Positions 13,101-26,226 of a stretch of DNA of 64,000 nt are shown here, one piece after another; position 1 is the stretch's first letter; every line of letters starts with the position of its first letter. The DNA lies in the NCBI GenBank assembly GCA_013399115.1, contig VXAA01000907.1:62001-126000 (forward strand), given 5' to 3'. This stretch comes from Anseranas semipalmata (Eukaryota > Chordata > Aves > Anseriformes > Anseranatidae). The notes beneath the pieces were generated by a model. The model saw only the letters and a list, made by a program, of their open reading frames with translations. It searched no databases and was not told where the DNA came from. The position numbers and the translations under genes are program-made.

Positions 13101-13965
13101 AGAGAAAGCTCCAGTAAAAGGTTGTTAGTACAACCCAAACATTCATCATGGCATTCTTAGAGGTGACCAACAGCTCTATTTTTCAAATTGAAGATACAGT
13201 TTTTCTCTGAACAAACAGGAGAAAAAACTACTCAAGCTCTCCTGGAAGAATAACTTCATAACTTGCGACGACTCTGAGCCAGCTAATCTGGTCAACGCGC
13301 CTGTCTGTGCGGCAACATGGAGAGGACTGCCTGGGAGAAAGTGTATAGTTGTCAGTAGCACACGGAGCTTAGGTCAGCTTGTACGCTGGGAGACAGCATC
13401 TTCGACTTTTTACACTTTCAGTGCTAGTAAACGTTATTCCTGCTGATAGAACAATTACACAGAACAGAAGCAACCACTTACAAAGCTGAACTCCAATTCA
13501 TTTTACAACATCAGCTGTTTGCCTACAGTTCTTAGTTTAAAAGGCCAGGAAGGTTCCTAATGTTTGCAAAACGTACTACTATGGGAAGGTTAAGGCAAAA
13601 AAAAAAGATCTTTCTGAGGCAATAAGGGTTTCTTTCACTTAGAATTCCTTTTGATGTGGTTGCTATTCATGAAGAAATTGCCTTACATTTTCCAGGCAAT
13701 AGAAAGGAAAAAAACTTTGGCAAATTATTCTACCCCTGCACACCATTTTAAAATCAAATGTGTTTGTGTACAAGTGCAGGACAGAGTAGAGTTGGCTCAT
13801 GCTTCAGCCAAATTCAGGAAATATGTTTTATTGCAATTTTTACCCCAAACTGGAGTTTCTCTTGTTTGCTGCTATAACGTGGGATACGAAAAAAATGCCA
13901 ACAATGTTTAAACTAGAGTGAAGAAAGAAGTACCAGCAAGTTACTGAAGCTTCTTATTGCTATAC

Positions 13966-13979
13966 CCCGCTTAAGCGGG
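13966..13979. repeat. Perfect 14-bp GC-rich palindrome
   Basis: The sequence cccgcttaagcggg is its own reverse complement. One mismatch outward (13965/13980) the pairing resumes for two more bases on each side. It contains two CpGs and a central CTTAAG in otherwise AT-rich DNA. It could be a dimeric protein-binding site or a cruciform-prone spot. Nothing here shows function. Confidence 0.85.
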
Positions 13980-13980
13980 A

Positions 13981-14002
13981 TACACCAGCCCTACACCAGC
14001 CC
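13981..14002. repeat. 11-bp tandem duplication
   Basis: The unit tacaccagccc occurs twice with no gap, directly after the palindrome. It is probably a replication-slippage duplication. Confidence 0.9.
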
Positions 14003-17000
14003 TGCAGCAGTGCCACAGAACTGTCCTAAGTGCTGGTGCCACCACTGCTCCTGTTCCATCACCCTGGTGTCAGCTTTTATGTAGGCCAGCATGGAGAATG
14101 AGACTATGGCTGCATCTTCTCATCTCCTATTGCCTCAGAGCAGATCAAACCTTGCCTTTACATCATCACTGTGAATATTACTGCATAAACTGCTAGAACG
14201 ATACTGCACAGAAATCAGAGCTTGCCTATGAAGACTGAATGAAGGGATCTTTTGATTAAAAATATTTATTTGGAATAAAAAAAAAAAAATTAAAACCACT
14301 GGTTTTTATGGTTCTGTAAACAAAGATCCCTATTTCCTGAAGGATGTGTAACAGTTTACATAACCTGCTGTTCCAAAAAATAACATGAAGACATTGAGAG
14401 GCTTGTTCCTGAACACTTCTCATAGCTCTCACTTAGGATGCCTAGGCAGAACACACGAGGGAAATTTTTAAGTCATTTTAAGACTACGTTATTTGAAAAT
14501 AGAGCACTAAGTTGTTAGGACATGGAGAATATTGAAAACGGAGATCAGAAGAAGTGCAAGGCAGTTATTAAAAATGGATGGAATAATAGTAAGATGATAA
14601 AAATGTTTATTATATGGTTGTATATTCATTGCATGTTATTTCTCAGTTTGACACTGTCATCCTTTAAGATGTTTCCACAAAAGCCAAACCAGGCTCATCA
14701 GTTCCCATACTGACAAAATAGTTAATTCCTTAATTCTGCTAGTCAGGAACTTCGTCAGTTAGCAGAGTTAAAGCTTTCGAAAACTGAGTGAAAATTCAAA
14801 TGTAATATTCAACCATTCCACCAGAGATAACCAAAAGGCTATCAAACATTTTAATAATTGTTTTATCATTATACATGGAAGTTCATGTTAGCAAAACCAC
14901 TTCCTTTTCATCCATGCTTTGAGCATTCACGGGAGATGCTACTAACAATATAAATCTAAATTAACACTAAAAGACTGAGATAAAAATTTCCTTGTATTCC
15001 TCACAGGTTTCTCCCTTCAATTAATATTAAGACCCATACAGCACTGAAACATTGCCAGGTCAATGTTCAGAGAGGCTGGCAAGGCATTGCAGACAACGAG
15101 CACAAACCGCCTTATCCAGAAGTCACTGACACATACCACCATACACAGAGAAATATAAAGCAGCACAGACAGGCAGGGTTTGAGGTTTCTCTTTCTTAAA
15201 GCCAAGATAGCATGTGAATGTATACACAAATACTGGAACACAAACTGAGAAAGACCTCCAAGGGAGAGAACAACTGCTGATACAAGATTAATGGACAAAG
15301 GGAAGTTTCCAGTTGCAGAATAGTACCTGAGAGTGAAGGATACTTGGTTGCAAAGGGAAGACTTCCAAATTCAAAGCTCTCACAAACCTCAGTTCTTGCC
15401 TGAATGTGTTTAATTTCATTCCGCCAAAATCGTAGATTGGTGCGTGCTACCTTCTGCAGTACATCACTTATGTCAAAGCTGTCACTGATTTTCTATTTTC
15501 TCTAATTCTGCTTTAATTATACTGCATTAAAACATGCAGGAGACAAATGCAAAACAATCACGACTGAATTGACTTCATCAGTTCCAACTACCAGCAAAAT
15601 AGGTTTTATTGTTAACTGGCTGCAAAGAGGAATTCTGTATTGCTGGAGTAAAACAACAGCCTTTTTTTTCCTTTTTTTTTTTCCAAAGGCATTCACACGG
15701 AGAGCATTTTAATTTTCCACACTATAGCTATGTTGACCTTCCAGACCTTGCAAAGTAAAGTATTTATGATCCTGTGGTTTTTTTTTTTTTTTATGGTATT
15801 GTTTCAATGTTTTTGTAACATTTGTATTTCTTGCTGATGTTTTTGGCATTAAAAATCACTCAAGCTGTGCTGAAATATAATGATATTCACTGAACCATAG
15901 TATGGAAGGATAATTCAGTTCAGGGAGGTTATTCTAGCTCATCATGTACACAAAGGCTTGAAGGAAAATGCAGAGGATTCTCAGTTCTTGACATGTGCAC
16001 TATTCAATCTCTCTTTAAAAAAAATAACGTGACACAGAGAAGACTTCACTTACATATCAAAATATGCAGCTTTATGTCTGCAGAGCCAGCCAGGCAAAAA
16101 AGGTATCCAAAATGCACATATAAAAATACCTTTTCTGGTCTTCCTAGACACACAGTCTTTTAAATTCAATTGATCATGGAAAACTCAAGTCTGCAAGAAT
16201 TTTCTTTTTCTTGTATTTTTTTCCTTCTTTTTCTTCCAGTAGCAGAGCCTGACACCCATTAACCCATGCATCTCATAATATTATAAGTTAAGTCACAAAA
16301 GGTCATTGTGCCAGTTTTCATACAGGCTAAGCTGTCCTTCATGTCTATCCCCATCTTCTCTCTTTTAATTCCTATTACCTCTTCTTTCTCTCTGTCTGTA
16401 TCTCATCTTTGCCTTTCTTTGCCTTCTCTGCTGCCTCCAGTGGCAGTGGTGGGAACTCACATGAAGACAGTTTTGCACTCATGTCAATCGTTTTGATGCT
16501 TGTGGTCAGTTTTCTATTTTGTATTGAGTTTACAAACTTCAGCCACATATTCCTTCCTGAAGTTGACCACTTTGCAAACTCTGTGAGGATCAATGTGAGA
16601 AAATTAATCATCTGTCCAGGATTTTTTTTTTCAATTCCACCAGCGTCCTTTAAACGTTAGGCTGAAACCTTGCCTTTAATCTAACATGATACGGCACAAG
16701 CGGAGAGCACCAGACAAACAATCTCTCAGCGGCTCATTTTCTGAAGAGCTCTGCCCTAACTTAGATTTGCTTAGGATAGTGGTCATATCTGGGGGAACTG
16801 AAGTCCAAGAATCCAAAACAAAACTCAAAACATGGATCTAAATCTTGTCGACAGGGTCGGTCAAGTTCCTGAATCTTAGCACTGCAAGTTGGAAAGCCAG
16901 CTCCAGCTCCAATATCCATGGCTTGAGCTGTTGAACTGTATGTTAAGCTAATGCAAGCTTTCCAGTCTTGGAAACAATAATCTCTGAAACAGGACTACCT

Positions 17001-18104
17001 GAATGCAGAATACCTCTTCTGCTTTGGCATCAATTGCTATACAGCCAATTTGTAATCTACAGTGGTATGCGGTTCTAATTTGACCCTTTATGGCAGCCTG
17101 TGTATTGACTGAACAGCTAGTTCACATCAGCCTGCTCTGCATTTCTGAACACTGCTACGAGAGATGAACTACATTCTGGCCAGTATAGAATATTTAATAA
17201 GTCAGTAAAATAATCGATAGAGACCTCAACACGGAATAAGGATTTCATATGACTTATTGCCCTGATGTAAGAGAATATTATAAAAAATAAAAAGAGATAG
17301 TGAACCTGAATTGAATGCAGATCCTAAACTCTCTTCTTGCATTTTATACAGGATGCTTTCAGTAGAATTTCTATACAGAACAGGAGTTTCAGAGAGGAAA
17401 CCTTCCCTGCCCCCTGTACATAGGGTGCCTAAAACTAAAGAGTTCAGAAACAATTAAGAAGTACTTTGACTCCTGTATCATTTGCTACACTTTGTCATTT
17501 TAATGTGTTCTGTTTCTGAAATATGAATCGATATGTAAAGATAGGCTCAGCCATCTCCTGACACTCATATTGAGAGGTCCACAGTATAATGACCCAGTGG
17601 GTGCAAGGAGTCAGACAGAACATTTGCACCAGTAAGTTCTTAAAAATGGACATAGCCCAAAAACAGACCTATTTGTTTATGGTTTTATGGAAGACATTTA
17701 ATTAGGTTCTCATCACAAATCAAAAATTTTAATGAAAAAGATCATCCTAACCTCTGGATTTCCAAATTCTTCGAGGAAGTTTGACACATTTATGAATAAG
17801 AATCCTTCACAGCAAGCCAAAGAAACATTGTATGCCTTTTTTTTTGGTGTTTTTTTCTTCCCTTTTTCCGATTCCAGTCAAGCATGATTCTCCCATATAC
17901 TATGGTTACAAAAATAGCTAATACATTAGAGAAAATTTTCATTCCACCTCTTGAATTTTTTACAGATAAGTTGTAATAATTACAGAATTCTACAAATTGT
18001 GCAAAAATAGCATTGCTATTCAGCTACCAGAGTCTGAAGAAAACTGCCACGAGCTTTAGATTACTTTGAAACTTGGCATAGAAACTTACAAGATTGTAAG
18101 CATT

Positions 18105-18127
18105 TTGTTGTTGTTGCTGTTGTTTTC
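18105..18127 (+). repeat. (TTG)n microsatellite
   Basis: A run of TTG units interrupted once by CTG. It is short and imperfect. Confidence 0.8.
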
Positions 18128-18691
18128 CTTTTTTAAAGCATCGAGGTGCAGTACCATTTGTTGAATGTGTGCTCTGAGAAATCAGCATTTACACATATAC
18201 ATACAACATAAAAAAAAAAAATGCTTTATAAATATCCACATTTTAGGATATTCTGAAAGCTTTGTACAGTACAGAAACTCCAATATTACTGACAGGAAAT
18301 GCCAATTCTCATGATTCTCACAACTCTCATATTTACAAATATGTAAAATATTTGGTCCGTTTCTTAACAGTTCCACTCCCTACCTTCAAGATTTTTCATT
18401 TTCATTTAAAAAGTAAGTTTCCTATAGCTTCGATATGAGGTAATCTAGGAAACATGAACTGCAAATTCACACTTTCAAAAATAGATCAAGATAAATTGTT
18501 TATTAAATATCAAAGTTTTAAAATCATTTCATATTTTAAGCAGACATGATTCACCATTTTTAAACGTTTGATCACACTGCAGATGGCCCCGTGGTAACTG
18601 ATACTTTTTCTATTCTAACGGGCAACTTTTGCAGGCAACCAGCTGTACCTTTCTTTGAAGAAATGAAAGTGGGCTTTCATTTGTACCCAGT

Positions 18692-18966
18692 AATCACAGA
18701 ATGGTTGAGGTTGGAAGGGACCTCTGGAGATCATCTGGTCCAACCCCCCTGCAGAGCAGGGTCTCCCAGAGCACGTTGCACAGGATGGCATCCAGGTGGG
18801 TTTTGAATATCTCCAAAGAAGGAGACTCCACAGCCTCTCTGGGCAACCTGTTCAGTGCTCTGCCACCCTCACAGAGAAGAAGTGCTTTCTCAGATTCAGA
18901 TGGAACTTCCTATGTTTCAGTTTGTGGCCGTTGCCTCTTGTCCTGTTGCTGGGCACTGCTGAAAAT
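18692..18966 (-). mobile_element. CR1 LINE 3' fragment
   Basis: This is a CR1 copy in the minus orientation. Its 3' end is at 18692, where 'aatcacagaatggttgaggttggaagggacctctggagatcatctggtccaaccc' is the reverse complement of the CR1 tail. It then runs through 'ccaggtgggttttgaatatctcc', 'agactccacagcctctctgggcaacctgttcagtgctctg' and 'ggccgttgcctcttgtcctgttgctgggcactgctga'. It lacks the multiple 8-base end repeats and carries only one. The 97-residue open frame across it on the plus strand is antisense and meaningless as protein. Confidence 0.95.
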
Positions 18967-19791
18967 GTACTGCTGTTCAGAAATAACAAGCTAAGAAAGT
19001 AATCATGATTTTACATCCAAACCACATCTAATTTTTGCTTATTTCATTTTAGGGCTCTACTTAAAATCTGAATGTTGGGTTTCCTCCACGCCTTCTGTAG
19101 ATCCTCCAGGAATCAATGTCTATGTAGAAGTGACCATCTTTACATATTGTATCTCAATAAACATGATCTTGTTTTTAACTAGCTGCAAATCAGCCACATC
19201 TGTTGTTCCCAATACACAGCAACAATGAAGGCTTACTAAGAAATCTTTTTTTCTTCTATGCTCAAAGAAATCACTGGAAGAAGACTGGCTTACATGCTAT
19301 TTTGTGTTCCAGTTTTTCAGCTGGGATTTGGCTAGCTTATCATTTATTGTAGAGCAGTGAAAAATGGTATTTATTATGTGGAGAAGTAAGATTGTTTTCC
19401 TTTATGAAGTTGGTTTTGTCACAGTTATCTACCCATTTGTTACAAGTAAGATTGCAAAGACAATATGAACTTTGGCAGCATCAGCAAGTCCATATCATTA
19501 ATTTCACTCCGAAAACTTGCAGCCTGCTTTAGTATTTTTCCCCTAATGCCCACTTTTACCATTACAACAATAAAGATTAATCACTACTTGACGTTTTTAC
19601 CAAAGGGATGTTTGAGGACTAACATTCTGCCAAAATGTCACAGCTCCTTTTCAAATCCATCTGGGTGCTGAGTTTCTGATGGATGTTTAGTGTTCATTTT
19701 GATACTGTGAATCTAACTTCTATGTTAACAATCATGTACAGACCTGCAAAGATAAGGACTTGGTCATCACAGACTCCTCCTGTTTTACTAC

Positions 19792-19849
19792 CTGGAAAAC
19801 TTCAACAGTTAACATATAGTGTCTCTGAATCTCCACAATATCACCACAC
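19792..19849 (-). other. Candidate exon (58 nt), weak
   Basis: On the minus strand an acceptor (gtgtgttcattttag) precedes 58 bases that end TTCCAG|GTAGTA. The open frame gives CGDIVEIQRHYMLTVEVFQ with one leading base. The frame also stays open for about 40 codons upstream. The peptide looks protein-like but matches no family I know. The donor is only moderate. Confidence 0.2.
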
Positions 19850-20211
19850 CTAAAATGAACACACTCTGTTGCAAGTCTCCAAATTCCTTTTGAGAATGAA
19901 ACTGAAGGAGACTTCCACAGCCTAACTTTGATTGTGGGAACTTCACATTCCCTGATCCTTATCAACAGAGGGAGATGCTGCCGAGACGTTCTTTGAACAG
20001 CTCCATGCAGGAAACCCTCTACTGACTGTAATACGAGGAAACTGCCCCCTCAAAGAAAACGTATGCTTCACATGCCTTCTCTTGAGTTTTTAAATCACTT
20101 AGCTGCTTTGGAGTATTTTGCCCATCTGTGTCCTCTTTCTCTCACTCAACATCTGCCTCGCTTTTAGAATCAAAATTTGCATCCGTGTAACATCACTGAT
20201 CCCCTCTCCAG

Positions 20212-20336
20212 GACCTGCTCGCGGGACTGGACTCTCATTCAGGCAGCACATGAACTGCTTGAGGCATGTCTGAACACCCCCCTGTGCAAACCAGCTTACC
20301 CTGCAGGCATGTGCGGGTGCACAAATGCTTCGGAAA
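20212..20336 (+). other. Candidate exon (125 nt), unidentified
   Basis: The acceptor catcactgatcccctctccag ends at 20211. A strong donor, GGAAA|GTAAGG, starts at 20337. Only one frame is open across all 125 bases, giving TCSRDWTLIQAAHELLEACL followed by NTPLCKPAYPAGMCGCTNAS and E. It has five Cys and one N-glycosylation motif (NAS), which would suit a secreted or extracellular segment. Length is not a multiple of three, so skipping it would shift the frame. No family is recognised, and a non-coding RNA exon is equally possible. Confidence 0.3.
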
Positions 20337-22867
20337 GTAAGGTTTCTGAGACTGAGTGTACGTGTGGGGATGCATCAGTGGAAGACACTTCATTTAGGAA
20401 GCCTGAGGAGGGAACCTAAACAAGGATCTAGCCAGGAGAGCTACCTACGAATGTGCTTGCAAAGTGCCTATAGATACCTCAGCAGAATCAGAATGACCGA
20501 AACTGGAGCTAACCACACTACACTTGCTGTTTAGATGCCACAGGTTGGAACTGGATTGGGTTCAAACAATGAACGAACATCCATCATCTACTATCATGGA
20601 CAACTCTTGAGATTTTTTCTTCTAAATAGTCAGCTGACATAAATGTAAAATCTACGGAAAAACACAGAGTAGTATTTTTAAGACTCTTCCAAAACACAGC
20701 AGTTCTCTAAGATCTTATTTCCATAAGGTTTTCATAACCTCATAACGTATTTGCTGCCAGTTTCCATTTATTTTATGTGAAAACCTGTCTGTGAAATAAA
20801 AACACCATTGCAAGAGGCCAAGTAAAGAAGCAGCCATACTGAAAGTTTTATGAGTAGTGTTTTAATTCAGAGTCAAAACGGGATTAACAACCACACACTT
20901 TATTAGGTTTAATCTAAATACCTGCTCCTTGTATTCCTGCGCCGGGAGATATTTATACTATCTATTCAGCACTATGCTAAGCATCAGGCTAACTATTCCC
21001 TGCAGCTCTGCTGACTCAAAATAATGACTTGTAGGGGAGCTCTAATGACAGAACAAGGGGCAATTATAGACACAGCACGAGCCTTGGAATAACTGTGATG
21101 TATTTTGTGCAGTTGATTGACCTCATGTTCAAGTTCATTTGTGCTCCGCTGCTGTAGATCTGGCCTATGCCTGAAGGTACATGGCTTGTTAATCTCAATA
21201 TAAGAAGACAGAACAGATTAGATCACATCAGATTGTTCAGAAAAAAGCAAAACAGCTCCAGTGCTGGGGAGATAAATGATTGCAAGAAGATGAGGCTCTG
21301 CAAGCAAATATTCCTTTGCCTACAGACAGGACCATGAGAGGTGGTAAGAACAGATTATTCAGCCACTTTTAACATTCATCTTCATGTATAGAAAAAGAGA
21401 ATGACACTTTTTTTCCTAGATATTTGAAAAGATTGCTATCACAAATTCTGAATGGTCAGAATAAACTCTGAGAACTGGTCTGTGTACCAAAAGCAAAACC
21501 TATCAGACTATCTCCCTCCATGTTCTCTCTGAAATACAGCCCTGCTGTGATATAAATCACTGCTCAAGACAGAAGACCTTTTCTGATAACTTGTTTGTAA
21601 TCCCAAAGCCAATAATTATTACTAAAGAAGAGAGAAAACTGTAGGTGGTTTCTCCAATCAATATTAATATATTAATATTATCATCAAATCAACTACAGCC
21701 ATCTAGCAGTACTATGAAAAAAGGAGACAATCATTAATGACAGTGCACATTACCTTACAAAATGCCATACAACAGCTACACTGAGGCACCTTCCCCAGAA
21801 ATAAGGCTTTAATTCCCAACTGGTTCAAAACCAGTGCTCTTGTTAGCTGAGCCTGTTTAAAAGCAGTCCCACTCACCTATCCATCTAAAGTGATTGTTAA
21901 TGTGCACATTCATTTTCAATATAAATCTAGGAAAAGCTATACGAACAATTTTGTTACAAGTGTGTATATATAAGGATGGAACTACACCTAGACTATGCAA
22001 ATGCAAAAATGTTTCTGAAATATTTATCCCCAAAGTATCCCCCGGTATACATGCTTATGCAAATTTATGCTTTTTTTTTTTTTTTTTAAACACTTTCTGC
22101 CAATGTGAAAAATTCTTAAAAGTTAGCATTTCAGACCTACTCACTTTAAGATCTCTTTAGAATGCCAGCATTACATGAAATGGTCTCATTTCAATAAATC
22201 AAAGCCCAGGACAAAGCAAAATCTCACCCAGAATTGTATGCACAACATACATTAGGTATCTTTAAATACGGGTGATGCTTGACTATTTCGAAATCTTGGT
22301 GCATTGTCCCAGCCAGCAGAACACCTAAATGGCTACGCACATTCTTAGACACAGAACTTGTATCCAAATATGAACTAGCAAAATACATCCTTAACTTACT
22401 CATTAAAACCTTCAGTGAATGCACAGCCTTCCCAGGCCACCTACTTCCATTCACACCTTTATGTTTACTATTTACATAGTTGAACACAGAAGTCAACTTA
22501 CTGTTGGCCACACTAAATGCCACTTGCAAACTTATTTTTCCAGAAAAATGCTTTGCTTTGATTGAAACATACTTTTAAACTTCTACCTCTAATAAACATA
22601 GTCAAACAAAACGAAACAAACAACAAAAACCACCCTGGTTTTGAATCCAGTGGAATTGTCACCACAAGAATGTGCTCTCGTAACTCAAACATTTAAACAG
22701 AGAAACAATACATCTAACCAGAAACAAGCTGAGCACAACTGCAAAACTAATTACTCATAACATGAAAGCAGACTACACCGACAGTATGAAAATGAGTATG
22801 ACTTTTCTGTTCTAATGCTCAGAAATGAGCTTTTGATTTGGCACTCAGACGCAATCAAGGGAACAGA

Positions 22868-23035
22868 ACAGTTGCCTTACCAGGAGGGACTAAGAAGGCT
22901 AGGCCTTGGAAACAAGAAAGCTGTAAGTCTTCTCCGAGGGAGACTGCAGCTTACAAAATTCATGAATGCAGAACCCTTCTTCCTCAAATCCTAAAATACT
23001 AGACCTAGGGACAGTCAATAAAGATAGGAGGGGTG
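22868..23035 (+). mobile_element. Probable ancient CR1-like remnant
   Basis: Several blocks resemble the region just upstream of the CR1 3' end: 'gttgccttaccaggagggactaagaaggctaggccttgg' (compare the CR1 'tacggggaggaactgaaggagctgggcctgttc' type), then 'cttacaaaattcatgaatgcag' (compare 'tacaaaatcatgaatggtg'). Divergence is high and no 3' end is seen, so this is a tentative call made by eye. Confidence 0.4.
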
Positions 23036-26000
23036 AAGAACAGATCGCTGATAGGAAGGCAAAGATATCTCTCTCCTTAGAGTTTTAACTTATAGGACAG
23101 CATCTTACGTGAACTAAAACATTAAAAGAAGTGTGATATACTTGGCTTTGTTCTTTATATCTTGTTTTATTACAGGTATTCCCATGGATTGCGTTCTGGT
23201 ACTTAAAAGTGTGTTTATGACTGATGAAAAGCACTTGCAAGCAAAGCCTTCAATATTTATTTGAACAGCAGGTAATAGCCTCCCTTGAATTTTCCCCAAA
23301 ATTTACACCAACTCTTCAGGCTGAATATTTAAGGATTAAAGGATCAGTGCTGCAATACAGAATCAGCTATCCGGAAAGGAATGTTATGTACAGGAGTTAC
23401 TGATCAACATCATTCAAAAACATGTGATATTAAGTATTTTTATTAGCTGACATGACATTTTACAAACCAAAAGAATTAGAAATTATATATTACTGTTAGA
23501 TAAGCTAATGAAAATTAACAGCCATGCTAATTCAAATAAAATTCAAATCAATGACTTCAACACGAGAAGTTACAGCTTCCATTTAAGGGTACAATTCAGA
23601 CCAAGATTTTAGCCTAGCAAATTTACTACAAATAAACTACTTAAAAATAACATTGAGATTACACACATACACACAAAAAGTCCCTCAAATAAGGGAAATA
23701 ATGACAAGCTGAAGATTTTCTGTGTCTGAAAGCAAGCCTTTCTATAGCAATGCATGGTTAAGAGTCTGTTCTGGAGTCTTACTGAAAAACTTTCATTGAT
23801 CTATGGGAACAAGATCAAGCCATAAATCATTCTAGAAGTCCTCTGCGCAAGAGGGGCAATAAATGCAACACTATTAATTACTGAAGAACATTACCATCTA
23901 TTAAGATCCATTTTTTATCTTATAAATTCTTACTGAATTTTTTTAATAGCCAGATTGATTTATTGACTTCTATAGTATCAATTACACAGATAAACTGTAC
24001 AAATACTGCAGTGCAAGACTAGATTTCTTTTTACCCCTATCAGAGAATGTCAGTGATGCTATTTCTCTTATTGTAAAGGTCAATATCTGATTACAATCTG
24101 AGTTTGAAACAAATAATTTAATGAGACATCCTAAAGACATGAAATCTTCTCTGCCTCTGCTGGGCTGCTTTTTTCCTTTATCTGACACACTGGAATGTGT
24201 TAACCAAAATGACCTTTCTTCCCATTAATGAGGACAAGATCTCAAGATGTCTGACTTATTTAGCATGAGATCACATCAACGCTAACTGAAGATTTATGGG
24301 TAGCAATGTCTCCTCTGCTTTGCTAAAGACATCTGACTTCGGTCAATTTTATTCTTTTACTTAAAGACCGATGAGATTTTTCTTAGGAACTCTTCCTTGA
24401 AAAGTTAGAGACAGGATAAAAATAAATAGAGTGCAAAAGCATCTACTAAACTTGCATTTTGGATACCCACATACTCTTGCATATGCTGGTTGCAACATGG
24501 GTTATTTAGGTATAATATTAGTAAAATAAGGAACATTAAAACCATACAGGTAAAATACAGCATTGTATGGGTTCCACTGGGAGCTTCCCAGTGGAAGAAC
24601 TTTTGGGAGAGCTTTTTCCCCAACAGGTCAAAAATTTACTCAAAATATGTTTCAAAATACATTCAATTGTCAAAAATGAGTGGACCAAAGCATTTTACAC
24701 CAGCCCAGAATGGAAATTCCAGTTGCTTCCGCTGTTTGTTGAAACAAAAGACTGCAATGTTTAATTTGATACCAAAAAGTAAAACAGGTTAAAAGGAGAC
24801 ATTTAATTGCAGAAGGATGACACATGAGTCAAAAAGAGATTAAGAGGCTGAAGATGCCAAGACATCCCACATTCTCTCTTCAGCCCAGTGCCAGGTACAG
24901 CAGTATGAAAAGAGGTTTCTCTTCTCAAATGCTGCTGTGTTTTCTGGGTAGATATCTGCCTGGGAAAGAACACCTAGAAAACACCAGAAACCAGCTCCCA
25001 CCTCTGCTGCATCTTGCCATCCCCACAGACTGGCAACGCTAGGGTGGAAGGCAGAGGGGGTGACCACTAGCACGCTGGCTTCACCACTACTGGAGACACC
25101 AGAATGTCCCTTTCCCTTTTAACAACTACATGTCCCAAAGGAAAAGCAAAGCACAATTATAATTTTTTCCCCATTTCCTCCCACCCCCCTAGTTTTCGTT
25201 CTAACAGCTTTGACAAGATTACAACAAAATGTCTTTTGAGACTGTTTGGAAAAAATAATTTGCTCACTGATCATTTAGTGCATGTAATTAGTCACAATTG
25301 CTGTAACGGGGGTGGGGGGAGAAGGAGAAAGATATAGAAAGCAGATTAAAGAAACAAACCGTAATGCATTCCATAAAGTCCCTGGAAGAGTCAAAACCTT
25401 TTCAATCTTATAATTGCCTATGTGAATATCCCGTTTTTATTTCCAGTGACTTAATGACTTTAATTTAAATAGGAAATAGTTGAATATATAATAAATGCTT
25501 GTTCATTTTACATGCACTATCATTCATTAAAATAAAACACATACTTGGCTAGATATCCAGTACTTAACAGTGATTTTATAGCACACGTAGATGTTGATAA
25601 ATTGACACAATCTGACTGAGGATACATTCCAAAGTCAAATAAGATTTTAGCTTCTTCCTTTAATTGTGACAGTGGAAACTAAAAGTAGATTAACTAGAAG
25701 TTAAAGGTGTAGAAAACATCATATTTCCAAATGTTGCTTAATAGTTAAAACAATCCAGATGGCATTTTCAGACACTTAACTTAGGCAGCTAGGTCCTGCA
25801 AGATTTGGAAAGCTAACCCTTTTCTGTACAACCAGCATGTCCAATAAGTTCCCTTCAGTTCCTTCAGCAAATGAAATCTTTCTCTAAACACTGAGTGGGA
25901 AAAAACGAAACCATTGCAATTAAGAATACGAAACACCAGTTAAGTTAAATATATGAAAGTAAACATGCTACCAATATCAGTGTGGCCAAGACATACTTGA

Positions 26001-26138
26001 ATACACATTTAAATGAGAGTAGCTTGAAACTGAAAGAGGGTAACACGCTCACTAGTCTTCACTTAACAGAGCCTAGTTAAGCTTCTTCATAGAAGTAGGT
26101 AACTGAAAGAAGGGTCTCTAGCCAGGCTGAAGCAGCAT
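23036..26138. other. Unique AT-rich sequence, nothing recognised
   Basis: Open frames up to 100 codons (for example 24490-24792) occur on both strands over the same bases and show no domain. No splice-flanked open segment stood out. Confidence 0.6.
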
Positions 26139-26226
26139 CAAAACAAAAAAAAAACAAAAAAAAAAAAAACAAAAAAAAAAAAAAAAAAAAAAAAAAAACA
26201 AAAAAAAAAAAAGAAAAAGAAAAAGA
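26139..26226 (+). repeat. A-rich low-complexity tract (88 bp)
   Basis: This is nearly pure A with scattered C and G interruptions (AAAAC-like units, then AAAAAG). It could be a decayed poly(A) tail of a retroposed transcript. No recognisable retroposed gene or target-site duplication was seen upstream. Confidence 0.9.

Larger units (their letters stand above)
10134..18691. other. Unique AT-rich sequence, no gene recognised
   Basis: No gene or repeat family is recognised. Small features are a GC-rich palindrome at 13966-13979 next to an 11-base tandem duplication at 13981-14002, T-rich tracts around 15661-15685 and 15778-15793, and a (TTG)n run at 18105-18127. A weak exon-like segment at 12987-13065 was considered and rejected. 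Open frames of 60-95 codons here lack recognisable domains and overlap on both strands. Confidence 0.6.
18967..22867. other. Mostly unique sequence with candidate exons
   Basis: No repeat family is recognised. Two exon-like segments, at 19792-19849 (-) and 20212-20336 (+), are described separately. The 20990-21200 part reads like conserved non-coding DNA (low CpG, several TAAT, TGACCT and CAATTA words). A poly-T of 17 lies at 22071-22087. Confidence 0.5.

Noticed and set aside
18591..19002. Overlapping frames of 68-97 codons (+) near 18.7-19.0 kb
   Set aside because: They are antisense translations of a CR1 fragment.
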